This document shows positions 44,650 through 52,787 of a stretch of 64,000 nucleotides of DNA, in pieces. Under the pieces are notes generated by a model, which was given only the letters and a program-made list of their open reading frames with translations, was not told where the DNA came from and ran no database searches. Positions within the stretch are counted from its first letter, which is position 1; each line of letters starts with the position of its first letter. The position numbers and the translations under genes are program-made. Source of the stretch: Synechococcus sp. M16.1 (GTDB taxonomy: Bacteria; Cyanobacteriota; Cyanobacteriia; PCC-6307; Cyanobiaceae); contig NZ_CP047954.1 of assembly GCF_014279895.1 (NCBI RefSeq), forward strand, positions 1,674,001-1,738,000, read 5' to 3'.

Positions 44650-45412
44650 GATTGAACTGCATCCCGGCACGCCCTACTGCGATGTCGCCACCCTCAACCG
44701 CATCGCACGCCAGCAGGGCCTCTGCCTGGCGATCGCCCAGGCCTCCATTTACGACGAAATTTGCCAGGCCGTATCGCTTCCCGAGGAAGACGTCACGGCG
44801 TTAACGCGCGCGTACTTGGAGCGCCAGGAGCTGGACCCCGACGACGGGGAGGCCTGCGCTGCCCTGCTGCGCGCCAAAGGATGGACCCAGGAGGATCTGC
44901 ACTACTTCGCCAGCAAAGGAGAACGCCTTACCCGTTTTCAACAGCGCGTGTTCAACGATGAGGTGGAGCAGCATTTCCTCAGCCGCAAGCTGGCCCACGA
45001 CCAGGTCACCTATTCGCTGATCCGGGTCCGGGATGGAGACCTGGCTTTTGAGTTGCACCAACGCCTGCTGGAGGGCGAAGCCGACTTCGCCACCCTGGCC
45101 AGCCGCTACTCGGAAGGAGCAGAACGCACCTCAGGCGGCCAATGCGGGCCGGTGCCTTTTGATCAAGCCCACGAGACCGTGGTGGAGAAGCTGCGCGGAT
45201 GCCAGGAGGGCGAATTGCTGGAACCGTTCTTCTTGGTGGACATCTGGCTGATCCTGCGCCTGGACCTCTGGGAGGGTGCGCGCCTGGATACGGCCATGCG
45301 CGAAACCCTCTTGGAGGAATTGTTCGAGCAATGGCTGCAGCGACGGGTGAACCAATTGCTTGCTGGGCAGCCCCCCGAACCGCTGCCGCTGCACTTATTG
45401 GAGCGTCTCTAA
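44642..45412 (+). CDS. Parvulin-type peptidyl-prolyl isomerase (no signal peptide)
   Basis: 256 residues. Residues 115-220 form a rotamase domain ('YSLIRVRDGDLAFELHQRLL', 'ADFATLASRYSEGAERTSGG', 'QCGPVPFDQAHETVVEKLRG'). The first 110 residues are helical, as in SurA/PrsA-type chaperones, but no signal peptide is seen, so it may act in the cytoplasm. Parvulin genes are known beside HlyB/HlyD genes in some cyanobacterial and proteobacterial type I systems, where they may keep the substrate unfolded for export. It overlaps the preceding gene and runs 18 bases into the convergent gene. Confidence 0.85.
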   Translation: MAEIELHPGTPYCDVATLNRIARQQGLCLAIAQASIYDEICQAVSLPEEDVTALTRAYLERQELDPDDGEACAALLRAKGWTQEDLHYFASKGERLTRFQQRVFNDEVEQHFLSRKLAHDQVTYSLIRVRDGDLAFELHQRLLEGEADFATLASRYSEGAERTSGGQCGPVPFDQAHETVVEKLRGCQEGELLEPFFLVDIWLILRLDLWEGARLDTAMRETLLEELFEQWLQRRVNQLLAGQPPEPLPLHLLERL

Positions 45413-46432
45413 CTCCCGCTCTAGCCAGGTCGGCAGCGACGCGGTGTCTTTCACAGTGACGGCGCCAGCGGGATAAAACAAAAGCATCGCGATCAGCGAT
45501 TCCGGGGATTCGGGTGCTGAGAAGGCAGCGCAGATTCGCTGGTCCTGATCGTCAACCAACTCCTGCCCGAAATTGGCCGTGATCAAACTGCGGGTCACCA
45601 GACCGACGGGCGTGTCGTACAAGCCCTGGGCTTGGGTTGGTTCGATGTCTAACCAGAGCTGGGCCACGATGCAACGGAGACCGCTGAGTTCCTCCAGCAC
45701 ATCCTGATCCTCAGCGTCCAAGCTGTAGCGGTTAATCAAGCTGGTCATCCGGCTGAGAGCCGCTTCATCACGGAATAGGGCCATCGCCTCCTCCCCGCGT
45801 CGGCTGGCCAGCGGTTGCAAGCTCGCGATTGAGTCCGTGGGGCTCTCACTGGCGGCTTCCAGCAAGGCCACCGGCTCCTGCAACGGCAGATCTGGCTCGC
45901 AATGGGCGGCGTAATCCGGCAGCAACCAATCCGGCAGAACATCAAGCGGCGAGGACACGCATCGCTGCCGCGGCCGGGTGTAGGGCATCAAGGCCAGGAG
46001 CAGATTGCAATGCCGCGGCTTTTGCTTGGGGTCGTCCAGCTGCTGCTGGAGCTGATAGCACCAGGCCTTTTCGTCACGCGCCAGCTCTTGATGAACCAGG
46101 GGCCCCTCAAGCTGCAGCCGCTGCAGGGCTCCGATCGCGCTGCAGTACAGCAGCTCCAGCTGATCCGAGGGGGCCGACAACCAGAACACCGAGAGACAGT
46201 GCCGGGCTTGCCGGGCCGCCTGCAACGTGGCGGATGTGGGGTTCACCGCGGCTTCGCGCAGAATCGCCTCCAGGCGCGCCACAGACCAAGGACGAGCAGC
46301 ACCGCTGGGATCAATCCCCGCCAAAGCGGGCAGCTCCACGTGTCCTGTCGGACCCGACAGCAGATCTAGAGCCGGGGCTGACACTTGGCTTGGCGGCGCA
46401 AGCGTCTGCAGCAGCCAGCGACGCAACCCCAT
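45395..46432 (-). CDS. Hypothetical protein near the secretion genes
   Basis: 345 residues from ATG 46432 ('MGLRRWLLQTLAPPSQVSAP'). The frame is open to 46468. The sequence is Leu/Ala/Gln-rich and mostly helical with no clear catalytic motif. 'ESLIAMLLFYPAGAVTVKDT' near the C-terminus is the most conserved-looking segment. It overlaps the convergent parvulin gene by 18 bases and is divergent from a GT4 gene. I do not recognise the family. A role linked to the secretion and glycan genes is only suggested by place. Confidence 0.6.
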   Translation of the reverse strand: MGLRRWLLQTLAPPSQVSAPALDLLSGPTGHVELPALAGIDPSGAARPWSVARLEAILREAAVNPTSATLQAARQARHCLSVFWLSAPSDQLELLYCSAIGALQRLQLEGPLVHQELARDEKAWCYQLQQQLDDPKQKPRHCNLLLALMPYTRPRQRCVSSPLDVLPDWLLPDYAAHCEPDLPLQEPVALLEAASESPTDSIASLQPLASRRGEEAMALFRDEAALSRMTSLINRYSLDAEDQDVLEELSGLRCIVAQLWLDIEPTQAQGLYDTPVGLVTRSLITANFGQELVDDQDQRICAAFSAPESPESLIAMLLFYPAGAVTVKDTASLPTWLERELETLQ

Positions 46433-46493
46433 GATGGATTGAATGACGTGCCGGAAGGTTATCGGCACCTATCGCAGCCCGACGCACGCTCCC

Positions 46494-47693
46494 ATGCATC
46501 TGCTGCTGATTCATCAGAACTTTCCTGGTCAATTCCGCGACCTGGCTCCTGCCTGGTTGGCCCGGGGGCACCGGGTCACCGCTTTGGGCTCAGCCTCGGC
46601 TCCCGAAGATGACCCGCGCTGGGACGGTCTCACTTATGTGCGCTACAGGCTGGATGGCATCGAGGAGCCGTCGGTGGAGGAGCGGGGCCACGCCGTAGCC
46701 GAAGCCTGCCGGCAGCTGCAGCAACAAGGATTGGTCCCCAATCTCGTCATGGTGCACACCGCCTGGGGGGAATCGCAGCAGTTGCGTGAGGTGTTTCCAA
46801 CAACCCCGCTGGTGGTGTTCCCCGAGTTGTGGGGGCATGCCGAAGCTCTGGGCTTTGGCATCGATCAGCAGCTCACAGGCCAAAGCGCCGAAGACAGCTG
46901 GTTCGAGCAAGAAAACCAACTGGCGGCGACGGCCATCGATGAAAGCGATGCTGCGATCGTGGCCTGCGAGGCCCAACGTCAGAGCTTCCCGCTGCCCTGG
47001 CGAGATCAACTCACGGTGTTGCCAGAAGGCTTGGAGCAGAGCAAATACGGAGCTGCCCCCTCCGCCGAGCTGCGCTGGAACAACCACATATTTGCGGCCG
47101 GTCAGCCCCTGGTCACCTTGGTCTCCCGAAATCTGGAACCGCTGCGCGGCCTACGCCAAGCGCTGCTGGCCTGGCCCGCCATCGCTGCTGCCGTTCCGGA
47201 CGCACAACTGCTGCTGGTGGGAGATCGCGGCCAGGGCTACGGCATGGAAGCGCCACCCGCTGGCGACGACCACCTCAGCGCCGCCTTGAAAACGTTGCCG
47301 AAGGGAGTCGACCACCAGCGCATCCATTGGCTGGGATCATTAGATCACTCGATCATGGTACGGCTGCTGCAGGTCAGCGCCTGTCATCTCGCCCTCAGTT
47401 ACCCCTACACCCTGTCCTGGAGCGTCCTGGAGGCGATGGCTTGCGGCGCTGCATTGGTCAGCAACCATGGCAGCCCGATCGCCCGTGAGCTGATCGATGG
47501 ACACAACGGCCTGCTGGTTCCCTTCAACGACCATCACGCCCTGGCACAAGCCGTAATTGAGCTGTTGAACCATCCTGCGCGGCGAGCCCAGATCGGGACC
47601 GCCGCCCTCCACACCATCGAACAACGCTTTTCCTTACCCAAGAGCCTTGAAGGCTTTGAAGAACTCTTTCAGCAGCTGAATCAAAACGGCTGA
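46494..47693 (+). CDS. Family 4 glycosyltransferase
   Basis: 399 residues from ATG 46494 ('MHLLLIHQNFPGQFRDLAPA'). An earlier ATG at 46443 lies in a divergent promoter region and is less likely. The N-terminus is typical of GT4 enzymes that start 'ILFIHQNFPGQF'. The C-terminal donor site is 'SWSVLEAMACGAALVSNHGS', with 'LVTLVSRNLEPLRGLRQALL' at the domain joint. It should be a retaining transferase using a nucleotide sugar. It ends by overlapping the convergent TPR-GT gene by 13 bases. Confidence 0.88.
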   Translation: MHLLLIHQNFPGQFRDLAPAWLARGHRVTALGSASAPEDDPRWDGLTYVRYRLDGIEEPSVEERGHAVAEACRQLQQQGLVPNLVMVHTAWGESQQLREVFPTTPLVVFPELWGHAEALGFGIDQQLTGQSAEDSWFEQENQLAATAIDESDAAIVACEAQRQSFPLPWRDQLTVLPEGLEQSKYGAAPSAELRWNNHIFAAGQPLVTLVSRNLEPLRGLRQALLAWPAIAAAVPDAQLLLVGDRGQGYGMEAPPAGDDHLSAALKTLPKGVDHQRIHWLGSLDHSIMVRLLQVSACHLALSYPYTLSWSVLEAMACGAALVSNHGSPIARELIDGHNGLLVPFNDHHALAQAVIELLNHPARRAQIGTAALHTIEQRFSLPKSLEGFEELFQQLNQNG

Positions 47694-48841
47694 GAATCGC
47701 GCCAGTCATCAACCGCCGTCAGCAGCTGAGCCATCAACCCCGACCAATCGCCATGGCGCGGCTGCCGAAACAGCCGCATCGAGGGATAAAGCGGTGTTGT
47801 TGGTGATGAACGTTGCCAGCGGGAAGCGGCGGCCCAAGGCAATAACAGCCAAGTGGGATGGCCAATCACCCCACCGAGATGGGCAGCGGCGGTGTCCACC
47901 GACAGGAGCAAATCACATTCCTGCATCATCAAGGCCTGATCAAGAAAATCAGCATCGCGGGCCAAATCAAAGCCCGGTTGCAGCATCACCAGCTCCAAGC
48001 CGCGGCTCTGAAGGGCAGCACAGAGCTCCTGACGCTGCGGCTCAGGGATGCTCTTACGGCGGAATTCCAAAGCCAACGAGGGATCCTCGAGATAGCGGCC
48101 CGACTCCCAGACCAGAGCCACCCGGGGGCGCCCGGATGCACGCGGGCGCTGCGGCAACCGCAAGACCTCGGGAGTCCACCAGGTCTTGGCCTGAAGCAGC
48201 GACGGCAGGCTGAGCAAGGACCCGTGGCAAAGCCCCGTCCAATCTCGTTCGTCACGAATGCAGACGTTGAGATTGCCCTCCAGCCAAGACAAACCCTGTT
48301 GAAACAACCGCTGCAGAGGAGGGCGCACCGCCAGGGTCAAGCTCAGATCAGGCCTGCAAACCCCTGGCAGCCAACGCAGCGCTTGGAGGCTGTCGCCAAA
48401 GCCCTGTTCATCCCAAAGGGTCAGCGCAGTGGCTTCGGGCCAGCCCTGGAAATGGGGCAGTGGCGGACTCTCGGTAGACATGGTGTTCTCCGTCCAACGC
48501 TGCTCGGCCAACGCCCAGGCGTTCAGCCAATCCCCCTGCCCCAGAAGAGCACGGGCCTGGCTGTGCTGCCGGCATGCGCGCCTGTAAGCCAACTCAGCCT
48601 GTTCAAACCAGCCCACATCGAGACAGAGATGCCCAAGCAGCGTCCAGGCGCGGGAATCGACCTCGTGTTCAGGCCACAGCTCAGCGCGCACGGTCCAGCG
48701 GGCCCAGCTCAAGGCCTCGGCAACCTGATCGTTCAGCCGAAGACGGTTGGCAAGCTCCACCCAAAATAGGGGTTGTTCAGGATCCGCTGACACAACCTGC
48801 CGCGCCTCGTGTATGGCCTGCTGCCTTGACAGATCCGACAT
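47681..48841 (-). CDS. TPR protein with GT9/GT41-like glycosyltransferase domain
   Basis: 386 residues. Residues 1-115 carry TPR-type helices ('AYRRACRQHSQARALLGQGD'). The rest resembles heptosyltransferase/OGT-like proteins: 'LWDEQGFGDSLQALRWLPGV', 'ALVWESGRYLEDPSLALEFR' and 'LLLSVDTAAAHLGGVIGHPT' with a following 'WLLLPWAAASRW'. Proteins of this layout in cyanobacteria are thought to modify proteins or glycans, and the acceptor is unknown. It is divergent from the RTX-like secreted protein gene, only 118 bases away, which makes a link to that protein plausible. Confidence 0.85.
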   Translation of the reverse strand: MSDLSRQQAIHEARQVVSADPEQPLFWVELANRLRLNDQVAEALSWARWTVRAELWPEHEVDSRAWTLLGHLCLDVGWFEQAELAYRRACRQHSQARALLGQGDWLNAWALAEQRWTENTMSTESPPLPHFQGWPEATALTLWDEQGFGDSLQALRWLPGVCRPDLSLTLAVRPPLQRLFQQGLSWLEGNLNVCIRDERDWTGLCHGSLLSLPSLLQAKTWWTPEVLRLPQRPRASGRPRVALVWESGRYLEDPSLALEFRRKSIPEPQRQELCAALQSRGLELVMLQPGFDLARDADFLDQALMMQECDLLLSVDTAAAHLGGVIGHPTWLLLPWAAASRWQRSSPTTPLYPSMRLFRQPRHGDWSGLMAQLLTAVDDWRDSQPF

Positions 48842-48959
48842 CTCACAGCTCCCTCATCAGATGGCAGCACGGCTCGATGCATCGAGTAAAAGCTTTTTTA
48901 GCCGTAGACGGGAAAAGAAGTAGAATATTTCCGTCTCACCGTGTTCTTAGGCCTCTTCC

Positions 48960-49529
48960 ATGGCAACTCTCGGTACTGATTCCATTGATGTAGTACTGCC
49001 TGCTGGCGTGTCATCAAGTGACGTTGCTGTAACAACAGGCCCCGACGGCAGCAGCGATGTTGTCCTCTCAAATCCCGTGTCTGGCCTTGAAATCAAGGCA
49101 ACGTCAGGCACCACCGATATTTCAGGATCGCAGCTGTCGAAGAGCACCGTTACCGGAAGCACCACTAAGGGTGTTGCTGTGACTGTCAACATTTCCGATA
49201 CGGTCGCCAAAAAGCTCACTGTCGATTTCAGTGCATCCAAGAAAGCCGCGGATTCCGTCAGCTTTAGTGGAGCGACTACCGTCAAGAAGGGCACCATTGA
49301 CCTTGGCAAGGGCAATGACAGCATCACCTTCGGAAGCAACGTCAAATTCAAAGGCACAACTACTATTGACCTTGGCAAAGGCGGGAAAGACGTAGTTGTC
49401 ATTGAAGCAAACAAATTGAAGAAAGGTAAGCTTGAAATTACAAACTTCGGCAAGAAAGACAAATTAAAAATCGGTGACGACACCTTCAAGAAGGGTGACG
49501 ACATGCCCAACTACATTAAGTTGGATTGA
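48960..49529 (+). CDS. RTX-like acidic secreted protein, probable type I secretion substrate
   Basis: 189 residues, rich in Thr, Ser, Asp, Gly, Lys and without cysteine. No N-terminal signal peptide is seen. Two similar repeat blocks, 'KKGTIDLGKGNDSITFGSNV' and 'GTTTIDLGKGGKDVVVIEAN', recall RTX nonapeptide units (GGxGxDxxx) that bind calcium. The tail 'ITNFGKKDKLKIGDDTFKKG' resembles the C-terminal secretion end of RTX proteins (DxLxI). The gene is alone between a divergent TPR-GT gene and a strong terminator and lies 3.5 kb from the ABC-HlyD genes. High expression is likely given its own promoter and terminator. Confidence 0.75.
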   Translation: MATLGTDSIDVVLPAGVSSSDVAVTTGPDGSSDVVLSNPVSGLEIKATSGTTDISGSQLSKSTVTGSTTKGVAVTVNISDTVAKKLTVDFSASKKAADSVSFSGATTVKKGTIDLGKGNDSITFGSNVKFKGTTTIDLGKGGKDVVVIEANKLKKGKLEITNFGKKDKLKIGDDTFKKGDDMPNYIKLD

Positions 49530-49569
49530 GATTTTCTGACTCATTTCAGTAGTCTTTCTCGATTTCATC

Positions 49570-49595
49570 AAACCCCTCCTCTGAGGGGTTTTTTT
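49570..49595 (+). terminator. Rho-independent terminator after the RTX-like gene
   Basis: A perfect 9-bp stem (49570-49578 with 49583-49591) with a 4-base loop is followed by further T's. It lies 40 bases after the stop and separates this gene from purB. Confidence 0.92.
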
Positions 49596-49647
49596 ATGCG
49601 ACCGGGTCACCTCATAGATTTGTTGGGTTGTTCAACCGAGCGCGCCG

Positions 49648-50943
49648 GTGATTGAGCGTTACACCCTTCCTGAGATGGGAGCCGTCTGGAGTGAGCAGGC
49701 CAAATTCCAAAGCTGGCTGGATGTTGAGATCGCTGCCACCGAAGCCAACTGCAGGCTCGGCCGCGTGCCCCAAGAGGCCCTCGACACCATCAAAGCCAAA
49801 GCCAGCTTCGAGGTGGAGCGCATCCTCGAAATCGAAGCCGAAGTGCGCCACGACGTGATCGCCTTCCTCACCAACGTGAATGAGCACGTGGGTGATGCAG
49901 GGCGTCACATCCATGTGGGCATGACCAGCAGCGACGTGCTGGACACGGGCGTGGCCCTGCAGCTGAAACGTTCCGTGGCCCTGCTGCGCACCGAACTCGA
50001 TGCCCTGGCCGATGCCCTGCGCGAACTGGCCCGAGCCCATAAGGGCACCGAAATGATCGGCCGCTCCCATGCCATCCACGGCGAACCGATCACCTTCGGC
50101 TTCAAGGTGGCCGGCTGGTTAGCGGAAACCGAACGCAACCGCATCCGGCTGGAACGGCTTGAGCAGGATGTAGCCGTGGGCCAGGTGAGCGGCGCCATGG
50201 GCACCTATGCCAACACCGATCCCCAGGTTGAAGCCATCGCCTGCGAGATCCTCGGGCTGACTCCCGACACCGCCAGCACCCAGGTCATCTCCCGCGATCG
50301 CCATGCCGACTACGTGCAGACCCTCGCCCTGGTGGGCGCCTCCCTGGAGCGCTTCTCCACCGAGATTCGCAACCTTCAACGCACCGACGTGCTGGAAGTG
50401 GAGGAGAACTTCGCCAAGGGCCAGAAGGGCAGCTCCGCCATGCCCCACAAACGCAACCCGATCCGCAGTGAGCGGATCAGCGGTCTGGCCCGGGTGCTGC
50501 GCAGCTACACCATTGCTGCTCTTGAGAACGTGGCCCTCTGGCACGAGCGCGACATCAGCCACAGCTCCACGGAGCGAATGATGCTTCCCGATTGCTCAGT
50601 GACCCTGCACTTCATGCTGCGGGAAATGACCAGCGTCGTGAAGGGTCTTGGGATCTACCCCGAGAACATGCGCCGCAACATGAATGTGTATGGCGGCGTG
50701 GTGTTCAGCCAACGGGTGCTACTCGCTCTGGTCGGAACAGGCATGAGCCGAGAGGAGGCTTACCGGGTCGTTCAACGCAACGCCCACACAGCCTGGAACA
50801 CCGCCGGCGGCGACTTCCGCGCCAACCTTGAATCGGATGGTGACGTCACCAGCCGCCTCTCCGCGGCGGAGCTAGCGGACTGCTTCAGCACCGCATTGCA
50901 TCAGGAGAATCTGGGCGTGATCTGGGAGCGGCTGGGCATCTGA
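49648..50943 (+). CDS. purB: Adenylosuccinate lyase
   Basis: 431 residues from a GTG at 49648 ('MIERYTLPEMGAVWSEQAKF'). The fumarase/aspartase superfamily signature 'GSSAMPHKRNPIRSERI' is intact, with the catalytic Ser loop. 'MTSSDVLDTGVALQLKR' and 'GRSHAIHGEPITFGFK' carry the substrate His residues. It makes AMP from adenylosuccinate and also acts on SAICAR in purine synthesis. Its end overlaps the convergent SDR gene by 43 bases. Confidence 0.98.
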   Translation: MIERYTLPEMGAVWSEQAKFQSWLDVEIAATEANCRLGRVPQEALDTIKAKASFEVERILEIEAEVRHDVIAFLTNVNEHVGDAGRHIHVGMTSSDVLDTGVALQLKRSVALLRTELDALADALRELARAHKGTEMIGRSHAIHGEPITFGFKVAGWLAETERNRIRLERLEQDVAVGQVSGAMGTYANTDPQVEAIACEILGLTPDTASTQVISRDRHADYVQTLALVGASLERFSTEIRNLQRTDVLEVEENFAKGQKGSSAMPHKRNPIRSERISGLARVLRSYTIAALENVALWHERDISHSSTERMMLPDCSVTLHFMLREMTSVVKGLGIYPENMRRNMNVYGGVVFSQRVLLALVGTGMSREEAYRVVQRNAHTAWNTAGGDFRANLESDGDVTSRLSAAELADCFSTALHQENLGVIWERLGI

Positions 50944-51617
50944 TCCAAGCACTGCCCCAGCGGCTGCTGGGGCTGAGCAGGGGAGCTGGTGATTTCCAAG
51001 ATGCGACCGCAGGCCTGTGGCTGCTCCAGAGCATCCAGGCACACCTGTGCCACAAGGCGGCGAGGAATGCTGTTGCTTTGTTGTTGATCGGCGTTGGTCA
51101 CCAGCACTCCCTCCGTGGTGCTGCGGCTGTCGTCCTCACTCAGGCCTCCAGGCCGGATCACGGTCCAATCCAGACCACTCCGCTCCAGGCAGCGCTCCCC
51201 CACCCGCTTCCAAACCAGGATCAGGCCGAACAGATTGAGGGGATGCAGCCAACGGCCAGCGCAGAGGGAGCTCACCAGCAGCACCCGCTTCAGCCCCAGA
51301 GAGCGGCAGGCCTGCACCTGCGCCTGCACCCCCCAGGCGTCCACCTGCAAGGGACCGGCCAGGTTGATCGAAGGGCGAGCACCCGTGGCGATCACCAGTT
51401 CCGTGCAGCCCTGCAGCGCATGGAGCAACGCTTCCGCCGAGTCCAGCTCCAGGCGACGCACCTCGAGGCGCCCCTCCTGCTCGGCCTGGGCCAGGGCAGA
51501 GGGCAGCACGGAAGCAGGCCGAACAATGGCTCGGACCGATCGACCACGCTTGAGCGCCTCCTCCACCACGCGCCATCCGGTTTTGCCGGAGGCGCCAGAC
51601 ACCGCTAGTTGCGTCAT
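50901..51617 (-). CDS. Atypical SDR / NmrA-like NAD(P)-binding protein
   Basis: 238 residues from ATG 51617 ('MTQLAVSGASGKTGWRVVEE'), the Gly-rich loop of atypical short-chain dehydrogenases. The in-frame ATG at 51647 would add ten unlike residues. 'LVIATGARPSINLAGPLQVD', 'RVLLVSSLCAGRW' and 'LERSGLDWTVIRPGGLSEDD' are typical of the Ycf39/NAD(P)H-binding group. No catalytic Tyr-x-x-x-Lys is apparent, so it may be a regulatory or chaperone-type member. Its last 43 bases lie inside the end of purB on the other strand. Confidence 0.85.
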   Translation of the reverse strand: MTQLAVSGASGKTGWRVVEEALKRGRSVRAIVRPASVLPSALAQAEQEGRLEVRRLELDSAEALLHALQGCTELVIATGARPSINLAGPLQVDAWGVQAQVQACRSLGLKRVLLVSSLCAGRWLHPLNLFGLILVWKRVGERCLERSGLDWTVIRPGGLSEDDSRSTTEGVLVTNADQQQSNSIPRRLVAQVCLDALEQPQACGRILEITSSPAQPQQPLGQCLDQMPSRSQITPRFS

Positions 51618-51700
51618 CCCATCAGACCTGACCTGCGCACCAGTCAACAGGCAAAGGGAAACACCAGACCGGGCAGAATCGACACGACATCCCCAACCGC

Positions 51701-51916
51701 ATGAGCACGGACCAACTCCGGCAATTTTTTGCTCACATCTCCAGAGATCCTTCGCTCAGGGAGCAAGTTCTGCAGGCCGTGAGCGCCGATGCTGCGGCCC
51801 TTATTGCCCAAGAACTGGGTTATGAAGTCTCCGGCGATGAACTGCTGCGGTTCTCCGGCAAGAGTTCCTCCGGCGTCAGCGTCACCAAGATTCAGCACCC
51901 CGGGGAATATCACTGA
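51701..51916 (+). CDS. Nif11-domain leader-peptide-like protein
   Basis: 71 residues. 'MSTDQLRQFFAHISRDPSLR' and the following 'AVSADAAALIAQELGYEVSG' form the Nif11 domain found in leaders of cyanobacterial lanthipeptides (prochlorosins) and in free-standing copies. The tail 'GVSVTKIQHPGEYH' has no cysteine or Ser/Thr-rich core and no double-glycine cut site, so it is unlikely to be a modified peptide. No LanM enzyme is nearby. Role unknown. Confidence 0.85.
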   Translation: MSTDQLRQFFAHISRDPSLREQVLQAVSADAAALIAQELGYEVSGDELLRFSGKSSSGVSVTKIQHPGEYH

Positions 51917-52034
51917 AAGGACTGGAGCACGACGTTCGGATCTGTCGTGACGCCCTCAACGTATGAGGGCTCGCAAACAAGACTGGAATTTGCCCTCCAG
52001 CTGAGCCAGAACCGAAGGGCTTGCATTCCTTCTG

Positions 52035-52169
52035 ATGGCACGCCTTCTTCAGCTTTTGCAAGGGTCCAGCAACAACGCCGATCTGGCGGCATGGACGGCC
52101 GTGATCTTTGCCTCGATCACCGCACTGGTGATCTGGGGACTCCTCAATGCCTACCCAAACTTGCTCTAG
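52035..52169 (+). CDS. 44-residue single-helix membrane protein
   Basis: Starts ATG 52035 and stops TAG 52167-52169. The N-terminal 17 residues are polar ('MARLLQLLQGSSNNADLAAW') and one hydrophobic helix follows ('TAVIFASITALVIWGLLNAY'). The composition and size are like small thylakoid or photosystem-associated proteins of cyanobacteria. The GC codon bias matches the core genome. It is too short for usual gene calls but looks real. Function not known to me. Confidence 0.55.
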   Translation: MARLLQLLQGSSNNADLAAWTAVIFASITALVIWGLLNAYPNLL

Positions 52170-52179
52170 GAATCAAGAA

Positions 52180-52725
52180 CTAACGGTACGGATCCTGCTG
52201 ATAAACATTCAGACGCAAGGTGGGTCCGAGATAACGGACGGGGTCCTTACCATCCGCCAGGAGCTCTGTTGACCATTGATAAATACTGGACTGAGGATTA
52301 AAGCCACGGAACACAACATTCACGGTGTGCCCCGGCTCAATCGCTGGATTGAATTCGATGCTCAAATCCTCTTCAGGGCCTGAGACAACAGCCCTGGCCA
52401 ATCCTCTTGCTCCTTTGCCGCGAAGGGAATAATCGCCGAGATAAACCCGAGGCTCCAGGCGACCCCAATCCCACTGATCAAGATTGGGCAACTGCCGCAA
52501 AACAATCGCGCCCAAGGCATTGCCAGCATCCTCAGGAACCACAACCGAAATCGTGGTGCGATTGCGCAAGCCTTCAGTTGATTCAGGGTTGTGAATCATC
52601 ACCCGGGTTGGGGGACGATCAAACAACGATTGCGCGAACGATGAGGGCACCTGTAGCCACATCAATGGGCCCCACAAAAGCATCGCAATCCACCGGTGCT
52701 TCACCCGGTTGTTCCAACGAATCAA
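52180..52725 (-). CDS. DUF2808 family secreted protein
   Basis: 181 residues. The N-terminal 'WIAMLLWGPLMWLQVPSSFA' is a signal peptide ending at 'FAQS'. The rest has the DUF2808 pattern: 'RTTISVVVPEDAGNALGAIV' and 'WDWGRLEPRVYLGDYSLRGK', then 'IEPGHTVNVVFRGFNPQSSI' and 'PVRYLGPTLRLNVYQQDPYR'. This beta-rich family is common in cyanobacteria and is predicted to be periplasmic. Its function is unknown. It ends 10 bases after the small gene at 52035-52169 on the other strand. Confidence 0.85.
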   Translation of the reverse strand: MIRWNNRVKHRWIAMLLWGPLMWLQVPSSFAQSLFDRPPTRVMIHNPESTEGLRNRTTISVVVPEDAGNALGAIVLRQLPNLDQWDWGRLEPRVYLGDYSLRGKGARGLARAVVSGPEEDLSIEFNPAIEPGHTVNVVFRGFNPQSSIYQWSTELLADGKDPVRYLGPTLRLNVYQQDPYR

Positions 52726-52787
52726 TCAACCCTAGCCCGATCAAACAAAACAACATCTCAGGCGGAAGCTCCATCCTTCGATGGGAA

